Source: Chryseobacterium contaminans (GTDB taxonomy: Bacteria > Bacteroidota > Bacteroidia > Flavobacteriales > Weeksellaceae). Taken from it: DNA of 64,000 nucleotides. Positions 8,055 to 17,584 of the stretch are shown here, one piece after another. The position numbers and the translations under genes are program-made. Numbering within the stretch: position 1 is the first letter of the stretch; each line of letters opens with the position of its first letter. Below the pieces are notes generated by a model. The model saw only the letters and a program-made list of their open reading frames with translations. It was not told the DNA's origin and ran no database searches. The DNA lies in NCBI RefSeq assembly GCF_001684955.1, contig NZ_MAYF01000223.1:1-64000 (forward strand). Direction: 5' to 3'.

Positions 8055-9548
8055 TTATTCTATCAAATTACTATTGTCAATAAGGCTCTGAGGAAGATCC
8101 TTTTTATTTTTAATTCCCAGTGATTTCAGTTTTTGAGTTTGTATCACAAGGTTATCATTTCCCGTATAAAGTTGTTTGTAAGCATCGTTATAAACATTCT
8201 TGGCAAGGTCTAAATTACGGCCTACCTTTTCAAGATTATCCACAAAACCTACAAATTTGTCATACAGTCTCGCTCCTCTATCTGCAATTTCCAGAGCATT
8301 TTTGTTCTGGTATTCACGTTTCCATAGATCGGCAATCAGTTTTAAAGAAGTGATAAGGTTGCTTGGGTTTAATAATAGAATTCTTCTTTCATAGGCATAG
8401 TTCCAAAGGTTTTGGTCTGCCTGCATCGCTGCAATATAGGCAGGTTCACTTGGAATGAACATCATCACAAAATCCAGAGATTTCCCATAATCATCATAGG
8501 CTTTCTGGCTAAGCTGCATAATGTGATTTTTGATGGAACTTAAATGCTGATTCAGTTTCATGGTATAAATATCCTGATCTGTTTCATCTACCAGTTCTGT
8601 GAAAGCTGTAAGAGAAACTTTGGAATCAATAATCACATTTCTTTCATCCGGATATTTTACTACGGCATCCGGACGCATTTTTTTACCTGAAAATTCAGAG
8701 AATAGAGCTTTGTTGTCTTCATCACGAAGTTCATGTTCAAGGAAATATTCTCTTCCTTTTACCAATCCTGATTTTTCAAGAATACTTTCAAGGATCATTT
8801 CTCCCCAATTTCCCTGGGTTTTACTTTCACCTTTCAATGCTCTGGTTAGTTTTTTGGCATCTTCTGAGATCTGTTGGTTCAGTTCAGCGAGTTCCTTTAC
8901 TTTTTCAGCAAGAGAGAAACGTTCTTTATTTTCCTTTTCATAGGCTTCATTCACCCTATTTTTTAAATCGGTGATTTTTTCCTGAAAAGGTTCAAGGATA
9001 TTTTTTAAGTTGTTTTGATTTAAAGTCGTAAACTTTTCGGTTTTTTCCTCTAATATTTTATTGGCCAGGTTTTCAAATTGGAGTTTGGATTCTTCCTGTA
9101 TTTTGGTGATCTCTTCTTTTTGGGTATTCAATGATTGCTGAAGACTGTCGTTCTGGGCAGAAAGCTCGGAATTTTTAGCAAAGAAATCCTGTTTTTCAGC
9201 AATAAGGGTTTCTATCTGAAAATCTTGTTTTAAAACTAATTGTTTTTGCTCCTGAAACTGACTGTTCAGTGAAGAATGTTGGGCAGAAAGCTTGGCAAAT
9301 TCATTTTTCAGATCATTCAGAAGGTCCTGCTGCTGTATATTGAGTTCCTTTTCTTTATTGAGGCTCTGACTCAGCTCCTGAATTTTTGTGTTTGAATTTT
9401 CAAGGTCTGATTTGTTTTTAATGTGCAGGAAATTTAACTCATCATAAGCGCTTCTTGAAACCATAGATGATTTCAGGGCAAAATATAAAATAATGGCTCC
9501 GAGGGCTCCACCAACAATACATCCAATAAGTAAATAAGTCATCTCCAT
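8055..9548 (-). CDS. rmuC: DNA recombination protein RmuC
   Basis: 497 aa. An N-terminal membrane anchor (MEMTYLLIGCIVGGALGAIILYF) is followed by a long coiled coil (about 30-200, rich in Glu/Gln/Leu heptads). The RmuC core (about 225-470) shows GNWGEMILESILEKSGL, MRPDAVVKYPDERNVIIDSKVSL and MFIPSEPAYIAAM. The core has a PD-(D/E)xK nuclease-like fold; RmuC limits recombination at inverted repeats and acts against some mobile DNA. ATG 9548 is used; ATG 9542 is equally possible. First gene of the minus-strand run; diverges from the response regulator gene at 9708. Confidence 0.92.
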   Translation of the reverse strand: MEMTYLLIGCIVGGALGAIILYFALKSSMVSRSAYDELNFLHIKNKSDLENSNTKIQELSQSLNKEKELNIQQQDLLNDLKNEFAKLSAQHSSLNSQFQEQKQLVLKQDFQIETLIAEKQDFFAKNSELSAQNDSLQQSLNTQKEEITKIQEESKLQFENLANKILEEKTEKFTTLNQNNLKNILEPFQEKITDLKNRVNEAYEKENKERFSLAEKVKELAELNQQISEDAKKLTRALKGESKTQGNWGEMILESILEKSGLVKGREYFLEHELRDEDNKALFSEFSGKKMRPDAVVKYPDERNVIIDSKVSLTAFTELVDETDQDIYTMKLNQHLSSIKNHIMQLSQKAYDDYGKSLDFVMMFIPSEPAYIAAMQADQNLWNYAYERRILLLNPSNLITSLKLIADLWKREYQNKNALEIADRGARLYDKFVGFVDNLEKVGRNLDLAKNVYNDAYKQLYTGNDNLVIQTQKLKSLGIKNKKDLPQSLIDNSNLIE

Positions 9549-9707
9549 TCTTCAAAATTAGGAAAAAAGGCTGGAAGTTAATACGGGGTAATGAATTTCA
9601 AGAGGGCGTTTCAGATCATAATCGGTTATTCTTATATCATGCTGAAAAACCTCGACTTCCTTTCTTCAACCAGAATCCCTATATTTATGGGAAATTTTAG
9701 AAATAGT

Positions 9708-10382
9708 ATGAATATCTTATTGGTAGAAGACGATCAGAGAATTAGCAGTTTCCTATTGAAAGGACTTTCTGAAGCCGGCTATACGATGACGCTTGCAGAC
9801 TCTGGTGAAAAAGCCAGAGAAATTCTTCATACCTATGATTTTGATATTATATTAATGGATATTATGCTTCCGGGTCTGGATGGAATGCAGCTTACACAAA
9901 TCATCAGGTTCAAAGGAAATTATACCCCAATCCTTGTTTTAAGTGCATTGAACAGTCCGGATGATAAAATCAAAATGCTGGATCTTGGGGCGGATGATTA
10001 TTTATCCAAACCGTTTCATTTTGAAGAACTGATCTCAAGGATCAAAGCATTGACAAGACGGAATAAACTGAGTTATCAAAAAGAAGATAATCAACTGTCT
10101 TGTGGTAATATTACAGTTGATACAGATCTTCATAAAGTAACCCAAAATGATAAGGAGATTGAATTTTCTCCTACTGAATACAAACTTTTTACTTTCCTGA
10201 TGGAGAATAAAAATAAAGTGTTGAGCAGAACCCAGATCCTGCATAATGTCTGGGGAATAGATTTTGACAGTTCAACCAATGTGGTAGACGTGTATATTTC
10301 CTATGTTCGTAATAAAATTGATGAATCTGAACAGAAAATTATTCATACCGTTAAGGGAACAGGATATTTAATTAAAGATTAG
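9708..10382 (+). CDS. OmpR/PhoB-family response regulator
   Basis: 224 aa when started at the ATG of MNILLVEDDQRISSFL; the open frame runs 39 codons further upstream but that segment is not part of the family. Receiver domain (about 1-118) has the acidic pair ED (8-9), phospho-acceptor D51 (ILMDIMLPG) and the conserved Lys in YLSKPFHFEEL. A winged-helix DNA-binding domain (about 128-222) follows (FSPTEYKLFTFLMENKNKVLSR). Its stop is one base from the kinase start. Position just before a CzcCBA efflux operon suggests a CusR/CzcR-like metal-responsive regulator (inference from context). Confidence 0.93.
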   Translation: MNILLVEDDQRISSFLLKGLSEAGYTMTLADSGEKAREILHTYDFDIILMDIMLPGLDGMQLTQIIRFKGNYTPILVLSALNSPDDKIKMLDLGADDYLSKPFHFEELISRIKALTRRNKLSYQKEDNQLSCGNITVDTDLHKVTQNDKEIEFSPTEYKLFTFLMENKNKVLSRTQILHNVWGIDFDSSTNVVDVYISYVRNKIDESEQKIIHTVKGTGYLIKD

Positions 10383-10383
10383 A

Positions 10384-11745
10384 ATGACTCTTCGGAACAG
10401 GTTTACTCTTATTTCAAGCCTTTCGTTCGGCATTGTTTCTATCATCACATCTGCGGTGATATTTTTTGCCTATTATGACAGTACGAAGATCTTTTATTTT
10501 GAAAAACTTAGGAATACAGCTCTGATTTCTGCCATTTATTATCTTGAAAAAGATGAATTGCCCAAGGACAGGCACGCTCAAATTAAGCAGGAATATAAAA
10601 ATCTTATTCAGAATAATCAGGTAGCAGTTTATAATCAGAATAATGAAGTAACCTTTGGACAAAATCTGAATGATAAAAATATCCGGCCGTCTCATTTACA
10701 GGCTGCCAGAAATAACAAAGGAACTCAGTTTATGTCTGATAATCAGTTCTACTATGGGATTTTCTATCCTGATAACCAGGGAGACTTTGTGGTTTTTGTA
10801 AAATCGCCGAATGATTCATTTCAATCGCAGATCTGGAGGTTAGCGATTATTATGCTTTCTGTTTTGATTATCGGGTTGATGGCTATTTATTTCTTAAGCC
10901 GCTATCTTTCAAAAGTAGTGTATAAACCTATTTCTAATGTAGTGGAGAGAATCAATAAAGTAGAGTATAATAATATTTCTACTGGAATTACATCTACCAA
11001 TACCAATGATGAAATTGAGGATCTGATTAAATCTTACAATAAATTATTGGGTAGAATTTCTGAAAATGTATTGTTACAACAGAATTTTATCAATTATGTT
11101 TCCCACGAATTTAAAACTCCGTTAGCCGCTATTTCCGGAAACCTTGAAGTATTTGCACAAAAAGACAGAACTCCCGAAGAATATAAAAAAGTAGCTAAAG
11201 AATCCCTGGACAATGTCTATGAGATTGAAAATATTCTCAATAATCTCCTTTTGATGTCCGGGATGACGAAACTGGAATCTTCCCACAAACAGGTAAGAGT
11301 AGATGAATTGATCTGGAAGATTTATGAAAAACTGGATGCCAAGGCCAAAGAAAACAATTCTGCCATTAAGATCCAGCTTCAGGTAACAAAACCTTCTTTA
11401 CTGGAGTTTCCGGGTAATGAAACCCTTTTATATCTGGCATTATATAATATTGTTGAAAATGCCATTAAATATTCCTTTGGGCAGCCTGTGGAAATCATTT
11501 TATCCGAAAATGAAGACCAGTTGAATATTGTGGTGAAAGATCAGGGAAAGGGGATTCCTGCAGATGACCTTGCTAAAATTACAGACACCTTTTACAGAGG
11601 AAAGAACGTGGATGGAATTAAAGGAAGCGGCATCGGGTTATCTTTATCCAGAAATATTTTTGATCATCATAATATTTCAATGAGAATTGATTCTCAGGTA
11701 GATGTGGGGACGAGTGTTCTGCTTGTTTTTCCTTTTCATTTTTAA
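10384..11745 (+). CDS. Sensor histidine kinase, CusS/CzcS-like arrangement
   Basis: 453 aa. TM1 (about 10-32) and TM2 (about 155-177) flank a ~120 aa periplasmic sensor. A HAMP region follows (about 178-230). The HisKA box FINYVSHEFKTPLAAISGN carries phospho-acceptor H241. The ATPase domain has the N box NIVENAIKYS, G1 DQGKGIPADD, and G2 GSGIGLSLSR. It is the cognate partner of the adjacent regulator (1-bp gap). The periplasmic part contains no obvious Cys/His cluster, so the ligand is unclear; the efflux genes downstream suggest a metal signal. Confidence 0.92.
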   Translation: MTLRNRFTLISSLSFGIVSIITSAVIFFAYYDSTKIFYFEKLRNTALISAIYYLEKDELPKDRHAQIKQEYKNLIQNNQVAVYNQNNEVTFGQNLNDKNIRPSHLQAARNNKGTQFMSDNQFYYGIFYPDNQGDFVVFVKSPNDSFQSQIWRLAIIMLSVLIIGLMAIYFLSRYLSKVVYKPISNVVERINKVEYNNISTGITSTNTNDEIEDLIKSYNKLLGRISENVLLQQNFINYVSHEFKTPLAAISGNLEVFAQKDRTPEEYKKVAKESLDNVYEIENILNNLLLMSGMTKLESSHKQVRVDELIWKIYEKLDAKAKENNSAIKIQLQVTKPSLLEFPGNETLLYLALYNIVENAIKYSFGQPVEIILSENEDQLNIVVKDQGKGIPADDLAKITDTFYRGKNVDGIKGSGIGLSLSRNIFDHHNISMRIDSQVDVGTSVLLVFPFHF

Positions 11746-11756
11746 TTTCCTACAGA

Positions 11757-11825
11757 TTTTCACAAATGTTCGTGGATAAGCATTTTGCGAAGTATAATTG
11801 TGTCATTTGTGAAAAGTATTCGTGC
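11757..11825. repeat. 12-bp inverted repeat flanking a 45-nt loop
   Basis: TTTTCACAAATG (11757-11768) and CATTTGTGAAAA (11814-11825) are exact reverse complements. The interval repeats the theme (TTCGTGG, ATTCGTGCAG). It may act as a weak terminator for the kinase gene, or be a degenerate copy of a dispersed intergenic repeat. Confidence 0.55.
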
Positions 11826-11943
11826 AGTTTGTGTTAAAAAAGATCTGCATAATTTCCCTAATCTGCGAGAGCTGAAAATAAATCCCAACCTATTCTAATC
11901 AAACTCTAATGTTGGCCTAATTGAATTTTAATTTCATTCGAAA

Positions 11944-11972
11944 TTGGCTCTAATATTAGGAGAATAGCTTTG
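11944..11972 (+). promoter_or_regulatory. Promoter of the metal-efflux operon
   Basis: TTG (11944-11946), 18 nt, then TAGCTTTG (11965-11972). The expected start site is about 17 nt before the TTG start codon at 11993. It separates the efflux operon from the two-component pair upstream. Confidence 0.75.
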
Positions 11973-11992
11973 TGGTCTTAAAATAAGAGACC

Positions 11993-13267
11993 TTGAAGAA
12001 GATTTTTTTTACACTATTTTATATTCATTGTTTTAGTTTCTTTTCTGCACAGGCTTCAGATACTTTGAAGATCAGCAGAAAGGAGGCTGAAACGATTTTC
12101 CTTGCCAATAACCTGGATATTATTGCTCAAAAATTAGAAATTTCCCAGGCAGAAGCAAGAGCTCTTCAGGCTAAATACTGGCCTAATCCTAAGTTAAGCA
12201 TAAGCGAAGTTAATCTCTGGAGAACTTATGATATTGAAGAACAGCCTGCATTGATTGGAAACTGGGGAAAGAACACCCAGATCTCTGCCGAAATAGAACA
12301 GGTGATTCAGACCGCAGGGAAGCGAAGAAAAAATATTGAATTACAGAAAATTGAGGTAGAGGGCGAAAAATACGAATTACAGGAAGTTCTACGCGAACTC
12401 AAAAAGACTTTAAGAAATTCAATGACTGAGATTCTGTATAATCAGGAGCAGCAAAAGGTTTATCAGAATCAGATCGCTTCTATTGAAAAACTAACGAAAT
12501 CTTATAACAACCAACTAAATCTTGGAAATATCAGTAAGGCTGAATATATCCGTTTAAAGGCGCAGGAAATTGAATTCAAGAAAAAGCTTGTGTCATTGAA
12601 GCAGGAAATAGAAGATCAGCAGGTCGAACTGAAAGCTTTATTAATGATCCCGCCCCATTCTTATCTGGTCATTTCAGATTCATTTACCATGCCGGAGAAA
12701 CAGCTTTCAGAAATTGAACTTACTCAATGGCTTGAAAAAGCAAAAGAAAACCGTCCTGATATCATGATTGCTAAGAATAAAGAAAAACATGCTGCTAAAA
12801 ATCTTGAAATTCAGAATGCGATGAAAACTCCGGATGTCGCTGTTTCTATTGGCTATGACCGTGGTGGAAATATTATGAAAGATTTTATCGGATTAGGTGT
12901 TTCAGTAGATCTTCCCATTTTCGACAGAAACAAAGGAAATATACAGGAAGCAAAGCTTGAAATTGAGAAAAGTAAAAATGAAACCCATAAAAATCAATTG
13001 AAATCTGAGAATGAGATTGTTTCCGTTTTCAGAAACTACATCCGTACCCAACAGGTTTCAGAAGAAATTGATGAAGCCTATGAATCTACCTTGGATGGTT
13101 TATTGGTAAGTCATGAGAAAAACTTCAGACTCAGAAATATCAGTATGCTGGAATACATGGATTTTCTTGATACTTATATCGGCAATAAGATGATTATTCT
13201 GGATACCAAAAAAGAGCTTAATCAATATTATGAGAACCTGCAATATGTTGTTGGACAGGATTTATAA
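11993..13267 (+). CDS. TolC-family outer membrane efflux protein (CzcC-like)
   Basis: 424 aa outer membrane channel of a tripartite RND pump. The frame opens with a TTG codon that directly precedes a textbook signal peptide (KKIFFTLFYIHCFSFFSAQ), with no in-frame ATG nearby, so TTG is taken as the start. Two outer membrane efflux repeats (about 35-215 and 240-420) contain long alpha-helical coiled coils; AKYWPNPKLSISEVNLW and GLGVSVDLPIFDRNKGNIQEAKLEIEK mark the membrane-strand regions. It leads the czcC-czcB-czcA-type operon; the adaptor gene follows after 42 bp. Confidence 0.9.
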   Translation: MKKIFFTLFYIHCFSFFSAQASDTLKISRKEAETIFLANNLDIIAQKLEISQAEARALQAKYWPNPKLSISEVNLWRTYDIEEQPALIGNWGKNTQISAEIEQVIQTAGKRRKNIELQKIEVEGEKYELQEVLRELKKTLRNSMTEILYNQEQQKVYQNQIASIEKLTKSYNNQLNLGNISKAEYIRLKAQEIEFKKKLVSLKQEIEDQQVELKALLMIPPHSYLVISDSFTMPEKQLSEIELTQWLEKAKENRPDIMIAKNKEKHAAKNLEIQNAMKTPDVAVSIGYDRGGNIMKDFIGLGVSVDLPIFDRNKGNIQEAKLEIEKSKNETHKNQLKSENEIVSVFRNYIRTQQVSEEIDEAYESTLDGLLVSHEKNFRLRNISMLEYMDFLDTYIGNKMIILDTKKELNQYYENLQYVVGQDL

Positions 13268-13309
13268 ACCATTCTTAAGCATGACCTTAAAAAATATGAA
13301 CATCTACTT

Positions 13310-14425
13310 ATGAAAATGAACACTACTAAATATATCGCTGGAATGTATCTATCCGCCCTGGTAATACTTACGGGCTGTAAAGATGAAAAATCAATGAATG
13401 AAACGGACAAAGGTTATTGCATCAGTACGGAACTTAAAAAAGATATTAAGCTGGCTAAAGCAGAAATGCTTCCCATTGAAGAAAGTATCACGCTTACCGG
13501 AGAAGTGGAAAGTAATTCTGATAAAACAGTTCCCTTTGTAAGCCTTGTGGATGGAGTAGTTACTGATACTTATTTTTCCCTTGGAGATTATGTGAAAAAA
13601 GGACAGGTTCTGGCTTCTGTAAAAAGTACAGCAGTTAATGAAATGCAGGATGACACCCAGACATTACAGGCTCAGCTTGCTGTAGCTAAAAGAAAGCTGG
13701 CCTCTGTAGAAGCAATGTATAAAGATGATATTGCCTCTCAGAAAGATCTTCAGGAAGCAAGAGCTGAAGTAACGATTCTTCAGTCTAATATCTCTAAGAC
13801 GCAAAAGAATATGCAGCTGTATTCTGCAGGAGGAAGTACATTACAGATTAAAGCGCCCGCAGATGGTTATGTAATCAGTAAGAATATTTCTAAAGGAATG
13901 CCTGTAACTGCCGGTGGAGATCAGCTTTTTACCATTTCTAATCTTGATAAAGTTTGGGTGATGGCGAATGTGTATGCTACCAATATGAGACATGTATATG
14001 TAGATCAGCCGGTAGTGGTAAAAACTTTAGCGTATCCGGATGATAGTTTTCCAGGAAAGATCAACAATATTTCCCAGGTTTTTAATGAAAATGAAAGAGT
14101 ATTGAAGGCCAAAATCATTATGGATAACAACGGAATGAAGTTAAGACCAGGGATGTCTGCAGATGTTGTTTTACCTGTTAATGCTCAAAATAAAAGTGCT
14201 TTAGCTATTCCTGCGAAAGCTTTGATATTTGATAATAACCAAAGTTATGTGGTCGTATATAAAAAAGACTGCGAGCTTGAAATAAGACCTGTAACGGAAA
14301 TAGCTTCTAACAGTCAATATATATATGTAGAAGGAAATCTAAAGCAAGGTGAAAATGTAATTGCTTCCAACGGATTGTTGATTTATGAGAATCTGAAAAA
14401 CCAATTAAATACCTCTAAGAAGTAA
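13310..14425 (+). CDS. RND efflux periplasmic adaptor lipoprotein (CzcB-like)
   Basis: 371 aa membrane-fusion protein that bridges the inner-membrane pump and the outer membrane channel. Signal peptide with lipobox LVILTGCKD anchors it by lipid. The barrel-sandwich lipoyl halves are seen at about 75-100 (VSLVDGVVTDTYFSLGDYVKKGQVL) and 180-215 (IKAPADGYVISKNISKGMPV), with the coiled-coil hairpin between (about 105-170). The beta-barrel and membrane-proximal domains follow (LRPGMSADVVLPV). I see no His-rich N-terminal metal-binding region. The stop codon overlaps the pump gene start (TAATG). Confidence 0.92.
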   Translation: MKMNTTKYIAGMYLSALVILTGCKDEKSMNETDKGYCISTELKKDIKLAKAEMLPIEESITLTGEVESNSDKTVPFVSLVDGVVTDTYFSLGDYVKKGQVLASVKSTAVNEMQDDTQTLQAQLAVAKRKLASVEAMYKDDIASQKDLQEARAEVTILQSNISKTQKNMQLYSAGGSTLQIKAPADGYVISKNISKGMPVTAGGDQLFTISNLDKVWVMANVYATNMRHVYVDQPVVVKTLAYPDDSFPGKINNISQVFNENERVLKAKIIMDNNGMKLRPGMSADVVLPVNAQNKSALAIPAKALIFDNNQSYVVVYKKDCELEIRPVTEIASNSQYIYVEGNLKQGENVIASNGLLIYENLKNQLNTSKK

Positions 14426-17400
14426 TGCGAAAATTTGTACAGAATATAGTTTCTTTCTCTTTAAAAAACTCACTGATCGTTCTTTTAGGAACTTTCTTGT
14501 TGCTGGCTGGAGGAATCTATTCTTATATACACACTCCCATTGAGGCATTTCCGGATGTTACCAATACCAGAGTGAGAGTCATTACCCAATGGCCGGGAAG
14601 AAGTGCTGAAGAGATAGAGAAATTTGTCACATTGCCCATTTCAAAAGAAATGAATGCCATTCCGAATAAAACTTCGGTAAGGTCTATTTCCCTGTTTGGA
14701 TTATCGGTGGTTACTGTGATTTTTGATGACCATGTCAATGATTTTTATGCACAGCAATATGCTTCCAATAAACTCGGTAATGTAGATCTTCCTTCCGGGG
14801 CAGAATATAGCATAGAACCGCCGTCAGGAGCTACCGGCGAAATTTACCGCTATATTATTAAAAGTAAATTACCCATTAAAGAAGTCACGGCGATTCAGGA
14901 TTGGGTGGTTGAAAGAGAACTGTTGGCAGTTCCCGGTGTTGCTGATGTGGTAAGCTTTGGTGGTGAAGAAAAAACATATGAAATAAAAATTAATCCTACA
15001 GAATTACACAATTATGACCTTTCCCCCCTGGATGTGTATGAAGCAGTTTCGAAGAGTAATATTAATGTAGGTGGTGATGTAGTGGCAAAAGGAGATCAGG
15101 CGTATGTAGTGCGGGGGATTGGTCTTTTGGAAAAGAAGGAAGATATTGAAAATATTCAGATTGAAGTAAAAGGTTCTACTCCTATTTTGGTAAAACACGT
15201 TGCTGAAGTAAAAGTATCGGCAAAACCGAGATTGGGACAGGTAGGATATAATAAAGAAAATGATGTAGTAGAAGGAATTGTTATCATGCTTCGTGGAGAA
15301 AATCCAAGCGAAGTCATTGCAAGACTTAAAGACAGAATAGAGGAATTAAATGGTGGAGAATTACCGGGAGATGTTCAGATTGTTCCGATCATTGACCGTA
15401 CAGAACTGGTGAATACAACGGTTCACACTGTTTCCAAAAACCTGATTGAAGGAGTTATTCTGGTTTCTATTATTGTATTCATTTTCCTGTATAACTGGAG
15501 AACAACATTTATTGTAGCATCAGTAATTCCATTGGCTTTCCTTTTCGCGATTATTATGTTGAAAATCCAGGGGCTTCCGGCGAACCTTATTTCCATGGGA
15601 GCATTAGACTTTGGACTTTTGCTGGAAGGAACACTCGTCATCGTGGAACATGTATTTGTTGCCCTCGAATTGAAGGCGAAAAAGATTGGACTCCGAAGGT
15701 TTAATAAAATTTCCAAGCTTGGAATCATCAAGAAGAGTGCAGGAAGTGTGGCAAGCTATATTTTCTTTGCCTTATTAATTCTTATTGTAGCCTTGATGCC
15801 GATTTTCTCTTTCCAGAAAGTAGAAGGAAAAATGTTCTCACCTTTAGCATTTACCCTTGGATATGCATTGTTAGGTTCATTAATATTAAGTTTAACCTAT
15901 GTTCCGGCCATGTGTAAGCTTTTATTAACCAAAAATATTGAGGAAAAAGAGAACTTTATTTCAAGATTCTTCAGGGTGAACATTTATAGAATTTATGAAT
16001 TCAGTGTTCGACATAAAAAAGGTTTCATCATTGGTTTTGTAACATTACTTGCTGTATGTGGATGGAAATTTTCAAACTATGGCTCAGAATTTTTGCCTAA
16101 GCTGAATGAAGGAGCCATCTATGTGCGTGCCACACTGCCGAATAGTGTCAATCTGGATGAATCCGTAAGGCTCACCAAAGAGATGAAGGAGATTCTCATG
16201 AAATACGATGAAGTGAAGTTCGTAATGACCCAAACCGGGCGTCCTAACGATGGAACAGACCCCACTGGATTTTTTAATATTGAATTTAATATCCAGCTGA
16301 AACCGGAACATGAATGGAAAAAGAAAATTTCCAAAGAAGAACTTCTTGAACAAATGAGGGTTTCTCTTGAAAAATATCCGGGAATCAATTTTGGATTCAG
16401 TCAGCCTATTCAGGATAACGTAGAAGAATATGTGGCTGGAGTAAAGGCACCATTGGTTATTAAAATATTTGGGAATGATTTATTCCAGCTTGAAAATTAT
16501 GCAAATCAGGTAGCTAATTCCATCAGAACTGTTCCTGGGATTTCAGATGTGAATGTCTTTAAAAATATCGGACTTCCGGAACTCAGAATACAGCTTCATG
16601 ATTCCAAAATGGCAAAATATGGAGTTTCCACAGCAGATGCCCAGGCGGTTATTGAAATGACGATTGGAGGGCAGGCCGCTACCAAGTTTTATGAAGAAGA
16701 GAGAATGTTTGATGTGATGCTCAGATTCGAAAAAGAATACCGTGACACTCCTGAAAAAATGGGAGATATTCTGATTCCGACTCAGGATAATAAAAAAGTA
16801 CCATTGAAAGAAATTGCCACCATTGATTATCATACGGGGCCCTCATTCATTTATCGTGAAGGAAACAGCAGATATATTGGGGTAGGATTCAATATTGAAG
16901 GGCGTGATCTTGGAAGTACCATTAAAGAAGCCAAAGAAAAAGTAGATAAAGAAGTGAAGCTTCCTAAAAACCATAAAATGACATGGGCTGGTGAATTTGA
17001 AAGTAAAGAAAGAGCAGCCAAACAGCTTGCCATGGTAGTACCTATTTCTCTTGTGCTTATCCTGATGTTATTATATTTCAATTTCGGGAATATAAAAGAT
17101 ACCTTGATCTCTTCCATTACATTAGCCTTTGCATTCATAGGAGGGTTCTTATCCCTTTGGTTCACAGGAACCATCTTTGGAATCTCAGCAGGGATCGGGT
17201 TTATTATCCTTTTTGGTGTAGCTACCATTGACGGGATTGTTCTGATTGGAGTGATGAAAGAAAATCTTCAGAACAGAATGTCCCTTAAAGAATCCATTTC
17301 AGAAGGTGTAAAAAGCAGGATCCGTCCGGTCGTAATGATTGCACTGATGGGATCTATGGGACTTCTTCCGGCAGCCATGTCCAACGGAATGGGTTCTGAA

Positions 17401-17523
17401 ATCCAAAAACCTTTAGCCATTATGATTGTAGGTGGATTAATTATCTGTATGCTGCTGTCATTTACCATATTACCGATTGTGTTCTATTATGCTTATCGTA
17501 AAAAGCATAAAGAAACAATGTAG
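14425..17523 (+). CDS. CzcA/CusA-type heavy-metal RND efflux pump
   Basis: 1032 aa inner-membrane proton antiporter of the HME-RND class. Twelve helices: TM1 near 12-30, two large periplasmic loops (about 35-335 and 555-860), TM2-6 and TM7-12 clusters. The TM4 proton-relay signature of CzcA (DFG...D...E) reads ALDFGLLLEGTLVIVEHV here. The first Asp and final Glu are conserved, but the middle Asp position is Glu. Exports divalent or monovalent metal ions (Co/Zn/Cd/Ni or Cu/Ag); the substrate cannot be fixed from sequence. Last gene of the operon, followed by a strong terminator. Confidence 0.92.
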   Translation: MRKFVQNIVSFSLKNSLIVLLGTFLLLAGGIYSYIHTPIEAFPDVTNTRVRVITQWPGRSAEEIEKFVTLPISKEMNAIPNKTSVRSISLFGLSVVTVIFDDHVNDFYAQQYASNKLGNVDLPSGAEYSIEPPSGATGEIYRYIIKSKLPIKEVTAIQDWVVERELLAVPGVADVVSFGGEEKTYEIKINPTELHNYDLSPLDVYEAVSKSNINVGGDVVAKGDQAYVVRGIGLLEKKEDIENIQIEVKGSTPILVKHVAEVKVSAKPRLGQVGYNKENDVVEGIVIMLRGENPSEVIARLKDRIEELNGGELPGDVQIVPIIDRTELVNTTVHTVSKNLIEGVILVSIIVFIFLYNWRTTFIVASVIPLAFLFAIIMLKIQGLPANLISMGALDFGLLLEGTLVIVEHVFVALELKAKKIGLRRFNKISKLGIIKKSAGSVASYIFFALLILIVALMPIFSFQKVEGKMFSPLAFTLGYALLGSLILSLTYVPAMCKLLLTKNIEEKENFISRFFRVNIYRIYEFSVRHKKGFIIGFVTLLAVCGWKFSNYGSEFLPKLNEGAIYVRATLPNSVNLDESVRLTKEMKEILMKYDEVKFVMTQTGRPNDGTDPTGFFNIEFNIQLKPEHEWKKKISKEELLEQMRVSLEKYPGINFGFSQPIQDNVEEYVAGVKAPLVIKIFGNDLFQLENYANQVANSIRTVPGISDVNVFKNIGLPELRIQLHDSKMAKYGVSTADAQAVIEMTIGGQAATKFYEEERMFDVMLRFEKEYRDTPEKMGDILIPTQDNKKVPLKEIATIDYHTGPSFIYREGNSRYIGVGFNIEGRDLGSTIKEAKEKVDKEVKLPKNHKMTWAGEFESKERAAKQLAMVVPISLVLILMLLYFNFGNIKDTLISSITLAFAFIGGFLSLWFTGTIFGISAGIGFIILFGVATIDGIVLIGVMKENLQNRMSLKESISEGVKSRIRPVVMIALMGSMGLLPAAMSNGMGSEIQKPLAIMIVGGLIICMLLSFTILPIVFYYAYRKKHKETM

Positions 17524-17547
17524 TTTCTTTTTATTTGTTCATTATTT

Positions 17548-17581
17548 GGCCGGGATCCATGAGGAAGATCCCGGCCTTTTT
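17548..17581 (+). terminator. Terminator of the efflux operon
   Basis: Perfect 10-bp GC-rich stem GGCCGGGATC (17548-17557) with GATCCCGGCC (17567-17576), 9-nt loop and a T run. It sits 25 bp after the pump stop codon and just before the convergent DUF5995 gene. Confidence 0.93.
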
Positions 17582-17584
17582 ATT

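Noticed and set aside
9591-9707. 39-codon N-terminal extension of the response regulator
   Set aside because: The segment does not fit the receiver domain; MNILLVEDD at 9708 is the standard start.
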